59,221 bases of DNA from Bacteroidia bacterium (GTDB lineage Bacteria > Bacteroidota > Bacteroidia > NS11-12g > UBA9320): contig JAOLBX010000010.1 in assembly GCA_028339355.1 (NCBI GenBank), positions 1-59,221 on the forward strand. Reading direction: 5' to 3'. Below, in pieces: positions 27,431-35,964 of this stretch (positions are counted from its first letter, which is position 1; every line of letters starts with the position of its first letter). Both the position numbers and the translations under genes were made by a program. The notes beneath the pieces were generated by a model. It saw only the letters and a program-made list of their open reading frames with translations, did no database searches and was not told the origin of the DNA.

Positions 27431-27811
27431 CTACTTCACCGCAATCACACTTATCTCCACATTCACTTCCTTGGGCAACGTTTTTACTGCTACAGCTTCT
27501 CTAGCAGGAGGATTATGAGCAAAATACTTTGAGTACACATCATTGATGGCCACATAATGATCCATACTACTCATAAAAATGCTGCATTTAACTACATTTC
27601 CAAAATTCATATTGGCCTCATTTAAAACAGCTTTTATATTCTGCATTACCTGTACCGTTTCCTCAGTTATATTGGTCATCACCAATGTGCCATCGGTGGG
27701 ATTTATGGCTATCTGTCCGCTACAATAGAGCGTATCACCAGCGAGCACTGCTTGACTATAAGGGCCTATAGCAGATGGAGCTTGTGAAGTGGCAATTATT
27801 TTTTTAATCAT
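27431..27811 (-). CDS. ridA: RidA-family reactive enamine/imine deaminase
   Basis: 126 residues, standard for RidA (YjgF/YER057c/UK114), a cytosolic trimer that hydrolyses 2-aminoacrylate and other enamines made by PLP enzymes. The sequence opens IIATSQAPSAIGPYSQAVLA and has LYCSGQIAINP, the catalytic-arginine segment NPPAREAVAVKTLPKE, and the C-terminal VNVEISVIAVK with the conserved Glu. It is transcribed divergently from the 3HCDH-type gene, whose ATG is 36 nt away. Confidence 0.95.
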   Translation of the reverse strand: MIKKIIATSQAPSAIGPYSQAVLAGDTLYCSGQIAINPTDGTLVMTNITEETVQVMQNIKAVLNEANMNFGNVVKCSIFMSSMDHYVAINDVYSKYFAHNPPAREAVAVKTLPKEVNVEISVIAVK

Positions 27812-27832
27812 TTTAATATTCTTTTATGTTTA

Positions 27833-27840
27833 TACCTTTG
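27833..27840 (+). promoter_or_regulatory. -7 element TACCTTTG before the 3HCDH-type gene
   Basis: Exact TAnnTTTG ending 7 nt before ATG 27848. No -33 TTTG is visible. Confidence 0.45.
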
Positions 27841-27847
27841 CTTACGT

Positions 27848-28507
27848 ATGAATATAGCTGCAAAAGGGCAACCAAATCAAATAGAGGAACTTAGAAACCT
27901 TATCTCTTCACACCCTATTGTACCTTTCAAAATTAATGAAATAGACAGCTATGATGTAGTTTTTGATTTAGATTTTGACGATACACCAGAACAGATTCAA
28001 TATTACATGAACTTAAAAGGTAAAGTAATAATCGTTGGTTCTGTAAAAATCCAATTGGAAGAATTACTTGCTGAAGCCGGTGAATTACCCAACTGTCCGA
28101 TTTTAGGCATGAATACACTTCCTACTTTTATCAATCGTAGCTTACTAGAGGTTTGTGCACTCAATGCAAATGACCAAGCAATAGCGGAAGCAATATTTGC
28201 AGAATTAGATCTTAAAAGCAGGTTTGTGAGCAGTAGAGTAGGTCTAGTGACTCCTCGCATAGTTTGTATGATAATAAATGAAGCTTACTTCACTGTACAG
28301 GAAGGTACGGCCACTAGAGAAGACATAGATCTTGGCATGAAACTAGGTACTGCTTACCCTAAAGGACCTTTTGAATGGAGCAGAGAGATAGGTCTAGACC
28401 ACGTTTATGAAACACTAGAAGCACTTTATCAGGATACTAAGGACGAAAGATACAAAATATGTCCACTGCTAAAGACTGAGTATTTGCAAGCATTTATAAA
28501 TGAATAA
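27848..28507 (+). CDS. 3-hydroxyacyl-CoA dehydrogenase C-terminal-domain protein with degenerate N-terminus
   Basis: 219 residues. The second half is a canonical 3HCDH C-terminal domain: FVSSRVGLVTPRIVCMIINE, AYFTVQEGTATREDIDLGMK and LGTAYPKGPFEWSREIGLDH. Full enzymes have about 280-310 residues with an N-terminal NAD Rossmann domain; here the first ~100 residues are shortened and lack the GxGxxG nucleotide loop, and the catalytic His segment is not seen. It may therefore lack dehydrogenase activity on its own or act as a binding partner. It stands alone, divergent from ridA and convergent with the OmpA-family gene. Confidence 0.75.
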   Translation: MNIAAKGQPNQIEELRNLISSHPIVPFKINEIDSYDVVFDLDFDDTPEQIQYYMNLKGKVIIVGSVKIQLEELLAEAGELPNCPILGMNTLPTFINRSLLEVCALNANDQAIAEAIFAELDLKSRFVSSRVGLVTPRIVCMIINEAYFTVQEGTATREDIDLGMKLGTAYPKGPFEWSREIGLDHVYETLEALYQDTKDERYKICPLLKTEYLQAFINE

Positions 28508-28528
28508 AGCTCTGATACACAACTCTCC

Positions 28529-30115
28529 TTAAATAGCTAACACTTTAAACTCAACTCTCCGATTTTCTTTCTGCCCTGCTTCTGTTTTATCGTTAGCTAT
28601 GGGATATCTAGGGCCATAACCTTCTGTTTCTATTCTTTCTGCTTCCACCCCATTAAGTGTGAGAAAGGTTTTTACCGCCTTGGCACGTCTTTTACTCAGT
28701 TTCATATTATGTTCCAACCCGCCTATACTACTCGTATGTCCAGATATTTCTACTTTCAAGGTCTGATTCTTTTGCAAATATGTGAGCACCTCAAAGAGAG
28801 TAGAGAATGACTCGGGCAATAGTTCAGCTTTATCATTCTCAAAATGTACATTATCCAAAATAACTTTATCTCCTACACTTAATTTTTGATACGGAGATTC
28901 TCTTTCTACAGTATCAAAACGTATCGATTCTTCTTCTCGCTGATCCGAGAAATTGCATCCACATTCCACTTCTGTTTTCACAGGCACCAAACTCACATCA
29001 TCCAAATAATAATAGCTTTCTGGCACGTGTCCTGGCACCTCTACCAGTTCTAGTTCTTTGTGGTTTTGAAAACTACCAAGTACCAAGTACTGCTCGCCTC
29101 CCTTGGCGGTATAGGTACATTGCACTTTCATCCATCTTGTTTTATAGTTGAGTATCTGATTATTAAGCCGTTTGCTTGGTTCTATTTTAAGGAGTTCATC
29201 AGTGTTAATACGTTGAGGTTTATCGGTCAACAAAAACCCAAAAGCATTGGTAGCATATTTGCTTCCAGCAGATAATTTAACATAGGCACTAAAGCAATAA
29301 ACAGAATTCTTCTTCAAAGGTTCTTTAAGCTGGTTTTGCAGATATTCAATGTGTTTAACCATACTAAAAACCCTAAAACCTACAAACCCGCTCCCACTAA
29401 AGGCAGCCTTCTGAGTGAGATAAAAATCTGGAGATTCAGAAGCACCAGTCCAAAAATCCACTTGATCTTTGAAAGACATTATGGAAAAACGTGCTTTGGG
29501 ATGTACTTCAAACTCCGGGTTACTCACGTAATTATACCGTGACTTTGTGTTAAAATTAGATGGCTGCAATAACGAGGGATCTCCAATTTTCGATTCTAAC
29601 TCCAAATAATTGGTGTCCGCAAGTACATTATTTGGGTCTTCAATACTAGACTTCCAAATGGTTGTAAAATCTCTTTTGCCTATATTTTTATATGTATACT
29701 GTGCTACAGTAAAGGACTCGAAATCCTTATAACAATGGTATACAGTATTGCCAGCTACAAAAATGGATTCTTTCAGTGAGAGCTGCTCCACTATTTTACC
29801 TTTTCTAAAATTTCTAATAAGAATAGTGTCTCCTTCACTAGGGTCGATAAAAATTTCTAAACCATCTTTTTGTGTAGACTTTTTGCGCTTGTTCGCGGTA
29901 TAATTCGCTTCAATCAGAACGTTACCTATGGAGTCTAAGGCTACCCATTTCCCGTTACTGAGAAAACTTGTCTGCTTTCCTCCAGTGACTACAGATTTAT
30001 ACCTAATTTTAATGCTTTCTCCTACTTTTTTCGCAACAAGCTGATTGTAAAAAATAGTATCTTGTGCATTTGCCAATAGGTTAATTAAAAGAAAACAAAA
30101 GGTAACGATTCTCAT
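28529..30115 (-). CDS. OmpA-family outer-membrane/peptidoglycan-binding protein
   Basis: 528 residues. Signal peptide MRIVTFCFLLINLLANAQ. The first ~150 residues are beta-rich with MORN-like turns (LSNGKWVALDSIGNVLIEAN). The middle (about 190-390) looks like a carbohydrate-binding-like beta sandwich (NPEFEVHPKARFSIMSFKDQ; VYCFSAYVKLSAGSKYATNA). The C-terminal OmpA domain (about 420-528) has VHFENDKAELLPESF, VEISGHTSSIGGLEHNMKLS, KRRAKAVKTFL and ENRRVEFKVL, the peptidoglycan-binding set. It is 65 nt after bamA and may have its own promoter: TATTTTCG (one mismatch) lies 15 nt before its ATG. Confidence 0.87.
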   Translation of the reverse strand: MRIVTFCFLLINLLANAQDTIFYNQLVAKKVGESIKIRYKSVVTGGKQTSFLSNGKWVALDSIGNVLIEANYTANKRKKSTQKDGLEIFIDPSEGDTILIRNFRKGKIVEQLSLKESIFVAGNTVYHCYKDFESFTVAQYTYKNIGKRDFTTIWKSSIEDPNNVLADTNYLELESKIGDPSLLQPSNFNTKSRYNYVSNPEFEVHPKARFSIMSFKDQVDFWTGASESPDFYLTQKAAFSGSGFVGFRVFSMVKHIEYLQNQLKEPLKKNSVYCFSAYVKLSAGSKYATNAFGFLLTDKPQRINTDELLKIEPSKRLNNQILNYKTRWMKVQCTYTAKGGEQYLVLGSFQNHKELELVEVPGHVPESYYYLDDVSLVPVKTEVECGCNFSDQREEESIRFDTVERESPYQKLSVGDKVILDNVHFENDKAELLPESFSTLFEVLTYLQKNQTLKVEISGHTSSIGGLEHNMKLSKRRAKAVKTFLTLNGVEAERIETEGYGPRYPIANDKTEAGQKENRRVEFKVLAI

Positions 30116-30180
30116 TTAGTAAAATATAAACGAAAATAGTGCCAACATTATTGGATGAGGTCCATTTAGACCTGAGAACT

Positions 30181-32679
30181 CTAAAACTGCTGTCCAATAA
30201 AGAAATGGAACTGACCAGTCTGATCATATTGTCCTGGATCCATAGCCCACGCATAATCCACTCCTAAGAGCCCAAACATAGGTAAGAATAATCGAACACC
30301 AACTCCTGCTGCCCTTCTTACTCTGAAAGGATTGAAATCCTGAAAACTTTGATATGCATTACCAGCTTCTAAAAATGTCTGGGCATATATGGTAGATGAT
30401 TGCCCAACTGTGAGAGGATATCTAAGTTCCAAACTATACTTGGTATATATAGGTAAAGTACTCTGACCGTTTAGTGGGTCACTAATTTTTCCCTCGTCGT
30501 ATCCACGCTGGGACACTACATCTGTACCGTATAGTACAAAATTAGACAATCCACTACCTCCCACTCTAAAGAGCTCAAATGGTGAATACCCAAGATCCTT
30601 GTTCCAGGGAGAAACCGCACCAAAATTATATGATGGTGTCAATACAAATTGTCTTTTTACATTATTAGGAAAGCCTAAAAACCATTGTCCAGAAAATTTA
30701 GTTTTAACTAACTCTACCCATTTAAACTTTTCTTGAGCAGAGAGACTAGCATAGTCTTTATCCTTTGAAAACGCCGAATATGGTGGCGTAAACTGCACAC
30801 TCGCATTGAACTTACTCCCTTCTGTTGGGTAGATTGGATGATTAGAGCTATTACGACCTAGAGTGGTCATAATACTAAGGTTGTTTGCATTTCCATTTGA
30901 AAATCCAAGCTCAGCTGCACCAAAATTACTCCAATCCTGTAATCCGTATCTTTGATACGTTATCGATGTACTAAATGAAAAATAATCGTCAGGAAATTTC
31001 AATTGCTTTCCGAAGGACACGCTACCGCCAGTTGTCGTAAACTTAGGTCTATCCTTAGTAAACTGAAAAGTAGATTGTACGTTATGGAAGAGACTAATAC
31101 TGAAAGAATTTGGTTTTTTACCTCCTAGCCAGGGTTCCGTAAACGAGAAATTATAACCTTGAAACTGAGGCCCATTACTTTGAGCACGTATAGCAAGTTT
31201 TTGTCCGTCACCTGCAGGTATCGGATCCCAACCTCCTTTTTGGAACATCTTGCGAGAGCTAAAGTTGTTTAACGTAAGTCCTAAAGTACCTACAAAACCA
31301 CCAAATCCTCCCCAACCGCCAGATGCTTCTATCTGGTCACTTGGCTTCTCTACAACCTTATATTCTATATCAACTGTTCCGTTTTGTGGATTAGGTACTG
31401 GATTAACATCGAGACCTTCTGGATCAAAGAATCCAAGCTGTGCAAGCTCACGCATACTTCGTTGTATATCTGACCTACTAAACTTATCACCAGGCCGCGT
31501 TCTAATAACACGCAAAGCTACAAAATCACTGGTCTTATCATTACCCACGATAGTTATTCTATTTACTGTGGCTTGCTTACCTTCATATATTCTCATTTCT
31601 AAGTCTATACTATCATTTTCGACAAGCACTTCCACTGGATTTATGTTAAAAAACAAATAGCCATCGTCCATGTATAAGCTGGAAACATCAAAACCATTCT
31701 CACTCATAAAAAGCTTACTCTCTAGCCTTGATTGGTCATAGATTTCACCTTTCTTAATTCCTAATAGAGTATCAAGTAGAGATGCCCTATATTTCGTATT
31801 TCCTGTCCATGTGATGTTTCTGAAATAGTACTTTTTACCTTCACTTATTCCTATCTTGATGTTTACCCTATTCTCACTTATAATCTGTACTGAATCATAA
31901 AGCAAGCTTACATCTCGATAGCCCATAGTACTATATTTTTGGAGAATAGCAGGTCTCGTTTCATCATAAACATCTTCTACATATTTAGACGAGGCAAAGA
32001 TGTTCCACTTCTTATACATACGTTTTGGCTTGAGTAGTTTACGAAGTTTCTTGTCTTCGATATTCTCATTACCCTCAAAAACAATGTCTTGTACTTTGAT
32101 CTTCTTCCCTCTTTTGATTTCAATTCTCAGTATTTCAAAATTTGGTTTTTCAGGATCTACCGATTTATTGAATGTAGTCTTTACTCCATAATATCCTTTT
32201 TCAAAAAAGTATTCTTTTATTTCTCGTTGAGTAGTATTTAATAAATCCTCTGTAATAAGTTGATTTTTCTTAAGACTTATCTCATCTCTTACATTATTGG
32301 TCTCCCCTTTCCTCAACCCTTTAATAGAGTATTTTGACAATCGAGGTCTTTCCTTTACTACTATATTCAGATGCATTTTAGTGCCTACCATTTTTGCTAT
32401 GCCTACTTCGATATCACTAAAAAGATGTTGTTTCCACATACGATCTATGGCCACTCTGGTCTCGTCACCCGGCACCGTAATTGTTTGCCCTAAACTAAGT
32501 CCAGACATTAGAATAATTATATTCTTGTCAGTAAAGTTATTTCCAGAAACAGAGATGTCCCCTATTTCAAATTTTTGTGGATTTTCATAATCCAACATAA
32601 CGGTATTTATCTTGTCATCTAACTGACCATAGGATAAAATACTACTTATCAAAAAAGCTATTACTGCTATTCTCTTCAT
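30181..32679 (-). CDS. bamA: outer-membrane protein assembly factor BamA
   Basis: 832 residues, the expected size for Omp85/BamA, which folds beta-barrel proteins into the outer membrane. Signal peptide MKRIAVIAFLISSILSYGQ. Residues about 35-440 hold five POTRA repeats (for instance KIKVQDIVFEGNENIEDKKL; QATVNRITIVGNDKTSDFVA with RTRPGDKFSRSDIQRSM). The barrel contains VGGSGLSNFVLYGTD and the Omp85 loop VRRAAGVGVRLFLPMFGLLG (VRG/YF-type), ending in FHFFIGQQF with a terminal Phe. It is 21 nt after uppS and last in the DUF6089-DUF6089-uppS-bamA operon. Confidence 0.95.
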   Translation of the reverse strand: MKRIAVIAFLISSILSYGQLDDKINTVMLDYENPQKFEIGDISVSGNNFTDKNIIILMSGLSLGQTITVPGDETRVAIDRMWKQHLFSDIEVGIAKMVGTKMHLNIVVKERPRLSKYSIKGLRKGETNNVRDEISLKKNQLITEDLLNTTQREIKEYFFEKGYYGVKTTFNKSVDPEKPNFEILRIEIKRGKKIKVQDIVFEGNENIEDKKLRKLLKPKRMYKKWNIFASSKYVEDVYDETRPAILQKYSTMGYRDVSLLYDSVQIISENRVNIKIGISEGKKYYFRNITWTGNTKYRASLLDTLLGIKKGEIYDQSRLESKLFMSENGFDVSSLYMDDGYLFFNINPVEVLVENDSIDLEMRIYEGKQATVNRITIVGNDKTSDFVALRVIRTRPGDKFSRSDIQRSMRELAQLGFFDPEGLDVNPVPNPQNGTVDIEYKVVEKPSDQIEASGGWGGFGGFVGTLGLTLNNFSSRKMFQKGGWDPIPAGDGQKLAIRAQSNGPQFQGYNFSFTEPWLGGKKPNSFSISLFHNVQSTFQFTKDRPKFTTTGGSVSFGKQLKFPDDYFSFSTSITYQRYGLQDWSNFGAAELGFSNGNANNLSIMTTLGRNSSNHPIYPTEGSKFNASVQFTPPYSAFSKDKDYASLSAQEKFKWVELVKTKFSGQWFLGFPNNVKRQFVLTPSYNFGAVSPWNKDLGYSPFELFRVGGSGLSNFVLYGTDVVSQRGYDEGKISDPLNGQSTLPIYTKYSLELRYPLTVGQSSTIYAQTFLEAGNAYQSFQDFNPFRVRRAAGVGVRLFLPMFGLLGVDYAWAMDPGQYDQTGQFHFFIGQQF

Positions 32680-32700
32680 TCTATTTTTTTATAAAAAAAT

Positions 32701-33438
32701 CTACGCTAACTGCTCGCTGGTTTTACCAAATCTTCTCTCTCTACTCTGATATTCCAAAATGGCTTCGTACAAGTGCTCCTTGCGATAGTCGGGCCAAAGT
32801 ACAGTAGTAAAGTATAACTCACTATAGGCTATTTCCCACAATAAAAAGTTACTTATTCTTAACTCTCCGCTTGTTCGTATCATCAATTCTGGATGAGGAT
32901 ATTTGTGAGTCGTTAATGTATTATTTATGAGTTCTTCGTTTATATCTTCTACTCTTATCTCACCATCTTTGGCACGTTGTGCAATGGTCTTAGTAGCATT
33001 TACTATGTCCCACTTTGCACTATAACTCAACGCAAGTATTAGGGTCATTCTAGTATTGTCTTTGGTCATTTCTATCGCCTCATCTAGTTCTCTCAAACAA
33101 TCTTTTGGCAAAGTACTTCTATCCCCTATAGCGTCTAATTTTATACCGTTTTTCATAAGGGTTTTAGTCTCACTTTTTATAGTCTTGACTAGTAATGTCA
33201 TCAGAGCATTAACCTCCATTTTTGGTCGATTCCAATTCTCCGTACTAAATGCATAAAGCGTTAGACATTCAACACCCAATTCAGCACATCCTTCAGAAAC
33301 ATCCCTTACAGCCTTCACGCCATTCTCATGACCAAAAACTCTAAATCTACCTTTCTCCTTTGCCCATCTACCATTACCATCCATAATAATAGCAATGTGC
33401 CGTGGTAATCGATTAGAAACTATCTTTTCCTTACTCAT
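32701..33438 (-). CDS. uppS: isoprenyl transferase (undecaprenyl diphosphate synthase)
   Basis: 245 residues, the normal length for a cis-prenyltransferase that extends FPP to undecaprenyl diphosphate, the lipid carrier for peptidoglycan and O-antigen. Conserved blocks: HIAIIMDGNGRWAKEKG with catalytic Asp, RFRVFGHENGVKAVRDV, LTLYAFSTENWNRP, DIVNATKTIAQRAKDGEI, and the C-terminal PELMIRTSGELRISNFLLWE plus ELYFTTVLWPD. Its ATG overlaps the stop of the upstream DUF6089 gene by 4 nt (ATGA), a sign of coupling; bamA follows. Confidence 0.96.
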   Translation of the reverse strand: MSKEKIVSNRLPRHIAIIMDGNGRWAKEKGRFRVFGHENGVKAVRDVSEGCAELGVECLTLYAFSTENWNRPKMEVNALMTLLVKTIKSETKTLMKNGIKLDAIGDRSTLPKDCLRELDEAIEMTKDNTRMTLILALSYSAKWDIVNATKTIAQRAKDGEIRVEDINEELINNTLTTHKYPHPELMIRTSGELRISNFLLWEIAYSELYFTTVLWPDYRKEHLYEAILEYQSRERRFGKTSEQLA

Positions 33439-34274
33439 TCAAAGAAATTTATTTTATTGAACGCACACTTTATCGGTGTGAATCTATAGGAGATCGAGAA
33501 GGCAGTCTGAAAATACCAATCTTTAAAATTTGGATCTCCTCGCATATCTCCTGCGTTCGACCTAGGTTGGTTATCTTCTGTAACTTCCCAAGAACGATCA
33601 GCAAATTGTTTTACACCATTAGTACTTGTGTTGAGTTCTGGATATATGGTACTCACGTCATCCAAATAATCTGTAAATGTTTTTCTCCAACCAACTTCAA
33701 ATCCTAAAATGAGATTGTCTCCAAATGATTGCTTGAAACCAACTCCAAATGGCACACTTATTTGAATTAATTTATAGTTTACTCTTTCCGTCTTTGCTGT
33801 TCTTAAATCATGCCATTCACCATCCATCTTAGCTTCTGGTTTATGTATAAATCCTGCTATACCAAGCATAGCATAAAAAGTATTTTCGTTGTGAACTGAC
33901 CTTCTACTAAACGGCTGAAAATTAAATTCCATAACATTGGAAACTTCGTAAATATTATTTCTAAAACTCAGATTCCTAATTTTATACTCATTAAAATTAC
34001 TATCCGACCCACTTATTTTGAGGTATGAAACCGTTGGTCTCATAGCCCAATACTCATTTATATTATACTTAAAAAATATTCCTCCTGAGAAATGAGATTC
34101 TTTTGGCACAATATTGAATGCTAAATCTCCGTGATAATTGGATGCCCCTGCCATTCCTCCTATTTCCCATGACTGGGAATAAGAAGTACCGAAAGATACT
34201 AGTATAAGAATAGATATAGATGCAATTTTTAACACTGGATTTCTCTGGTTTCTTTTAATACGTATATTTTTCAA
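33435..34274 (-). CDS. DUF6089-type outer-membrane beta-barrel protein
   Basis: 279 residues. N-terminus with a hydrophobic signal (VLKIASISILILVSFGTSYS) then SWEIGGMAGASNYHGDLAFN, the opening of DUF6089 proteins. Further family text: HFSGGIFFKYNINEYWAMRP and LILGFEVGWRKTFTDYLDDV, ending FQTAFSISYRF. These are small beta barrels of unknown function found beside uppS/bamA throughout the Bacteroidota. It is a paralog of the next gene upstream (34316-35245) and its stop overlaps uppS by 4 nt. Confidence 0.8.
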   Translation of the reverse strand: MKNIRIKRNQRNPVLKIASISILILVSFGTSYSQSWEIGGMAGASNYHGDLAFNIVPKESHFSGGIFFKYNINEYWAMRPTVSYLKISGSDSNFNEYKIRNLSFRNNIYEVSNVMEFNFQPFSRRSVHNENTFYAMLGIAGFIHKPEAKMDGEWHDLRTAKTERVNYKLIQISVPFGVGFKQSFGDNLILGFEVGWRKTFTDYLDDVSTIYPELNTSTNGVKQFADRSWEVTEDNQPRSNAGDMRGDPNFKDWYFQTAFSISYRFTPIKCAFNKINFFE

Positions 34275-34315
34275 TTTTGTTACCTTGACTCAGATATTAA
34301 ATCAAGAACACTTTT

Positions 34316-35245
34316 TTAGAATGAAGGACAGATGGTTCTATTACCATAGATTCTATACGTAACGCTAAGTCCCAAGATCCCATATAAGTCATTCTTATCT
34401 GACTCTCCTCGAGGAGAGTTTTCAAAGAATACAGGATCAAAGTTCCGGTCTCTAACAGACATCGCAGCAGACATTGCTCCATACTGTGATTGCAATCTTG
34501 TGGGATCCACATATGAATCACTCAAATCATCTAGATAATCTGTAAATGTGATACGGGCACCATATTCAACTCCAACGGTCCACTTGTGGCTCAATTTAAA
34601 CTTAAACCCAGCACCTACTGGTATGGCTACTTGAGTCAGTGAATATCTTTCTCTTTCATTGAATTCAGTAGTTTGTTGACCTTCAGTGCCTAGCGGTTGC
34701 AATTCTATTTCTTCACCATCTCTAGATTCCAAATCATTATACGACTGGCCTAAGTATAGAGCTAAATCGGTAGTCGGATCGTATTCGAAGGCAGCTTTAG
34801 GATTGTACTTAAACACACTAGCTCCTATGAACGCAAAAGGAATAACTCCTGATTTTTGTCGTGTATCTATGCTGTTAAAATTAAACTCTGCAGCTCCTGT
34901 AAAATCCCAGATATCTGATGTGAAATTTAATCCTCTATTATTCACATCATTTGGATCCTCATACCAAGCATCATCACCTTCTAGCTGCCCATATTGTGCA
35001 CTTAGTCTGAAAGTCACCATTTCTCTTGGCGTATATCGGGTGATTACACCAATGCTTCCTTTCAAACCACGAGCCTCAAAAAACTTATTGTTTGTAAGAT
35101 CTCCAGAATAATGTGAAGCTCCTCCTATAAGTCCAAACTCAAGCGAACTAGCTTTAAACCAACGCTGTGCACTACTTTCTTGTACGCCAACACACAGTAC
35201 AAACAGGATCATCACTAGTGATTTTATATATTTTCTTACCATCAT
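34316..35245 (-). CDS. DUF6089-type outer-membrane beta-barrel protein (paralog)
   Basis: 309 residues from ATG 35245 (MMVRKYIKSLVMILFVLCVG, a signal sequence). Mature start RWFKASSLEFGLIGGASHYS GDL parallels the downstream paralog's GGMAGASNYHGDL, and KWTVGVEYGARITFTDYLDD matches its FEVGWRKTFTDYLDDV. It is about 30 residues longer, mainly in a loop near residues 145-175. A GTG further upstream (35263) is less likely than the double ATG. First gene of the four-gene operon; an exact -7 element lies at 35284-35291. Confidence 0.8.
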   Translation of the reverse strand: MMVRKYIKSLVMILFVLCVGVQESSAQRWFKASSLEFGLIGGASHYSGDLTNNKFFEARGLKGSIGVITRYTPREMVTFRLSAQYGQLEGDDAWYEDPNDVNNRGLNFTSDIWDFTGAAEFNFNSIDTRQKSGVIPFAFIGASVFKYNPKAAFEYDPTTDLALYLGQSYNDLESRDGEEIELQPLGTEGQQTTEFNERERYSLTQVAIPVGAGFKFKLSHKWTVGVEYGARITFTDYLDDLSDSYVDPTRLQSQYGAMSAAMSVRDRNFDPVFFENSPRGESDKNDLYGILGLSVTYRIYGNRTICPSF

Positions 35246-35283
35246 TTTTTGATTAAATACCACTACAGCATAGCATTAGCATG

Positions 35284-35291
35284 CAAAGGTA
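35284..35291 (-). promoter_or_regulatory. -7 element of the DUF6089-uppS-bamA operon
   Basis: TACCTTTG on the minus strand, 38 nt before ATG 35245. No clear -33 TTTG. Confidence 0.5.
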
Positions 35292-35337
35292 GTAATTATT
35301 AACGAAAACATAGGTTGATTTATTTCTCAGAAACCAA

Positions 35338-35964
35338 TTAAACCAAGGTATAGAACTCAGTTTTCTCGTGTGTATGGATACGAATAACACCTGCACTTAT
35401 AAGATTTACCAAAATTTTGGAAGCCCTCCATTTTGATATATTCACTTTTTTTCTAAACTCATGAAGAGTGATTCTCTCATTATCTTCGAGGTATTTTAGC
35501 AACATTTCTTCATTCTTGCCATACTTTATATAAGTCCCACTATTGCTCGCTTGTCTTCTTAGCACATCTACAGTTACTTTACTAGCTAGCAGGCTTTTAT
35601 CCTTGCTTCTCACGTAAACCCACCACTTGTCATCCTCACCTTTTGCATAGTACGGCTTACTTTCACCCTCTGGTACTATACATTCCAAAATAACTTTACC
35701 TCCTATCTCATGCTCAATGGTTTTTAGCTGTATCTCTGGCTTACAATAAAATCCTGCAGCTAACTCTAACATATACTTTTCGTCCTCCGTACGTATACCT
35801 GCTATAGTCCTATTATCTCTCACACCGACAAGTAGTGTCCCTCCTCTGTGATTGGCAAAGCTGACCATTGTTTTGGCAATTTTATTGGCACTACTTATTT
35901 CTTGTTTATAGTCCAACTCATCGCCTTCTCCTTGCCGTAGATATTTTTTTATTCGGTTGTTCAC
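35338..35964 (-). CDS. AlbA_2 (Schlafen-like) domain protein with C-terminal HTH
   Basis: 208 residues. Residues about 10-125 form an AlbA_2 domain: EGDELDYKQEISSANKIAKT, FANHRGGTLLVGVRDNRTIA, and SKPYYAKGEDDKWWVYVRSK. The C-terminal ~60 residues look like a winged helix (EEMLLKYLEDNERITLHEFR, KKVNISKWRASKILVNLISA). Such proteins are putative transcription regulators or nucleic-acid-binding proteins. Translation starts with GTG at 35964, directly after the TAA of the nitronate monooxygenase gene, so the two are co-translated; regulation of that neighbour is possible but unproven. Confidence 0.78.
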   Translation of the reverse strand: MNNRIKKYLRQGEGDELDYKQEISSANKIAKTMVSFANHRGGTLLVGVRDNRTIAGIRTEDEKYMLELAAGFYCKPEIQLKTIEHEIGGKVILECIVPEGESKPYYAKGEDDKWWVYVRSKDKSLLASKVTVDVLRRQASNSGTYIKYGKNEEMLLKYLEDNERITLHEFRKKVNISKWRASKILVNLISAGVIRIHTHEKTEFYTLV

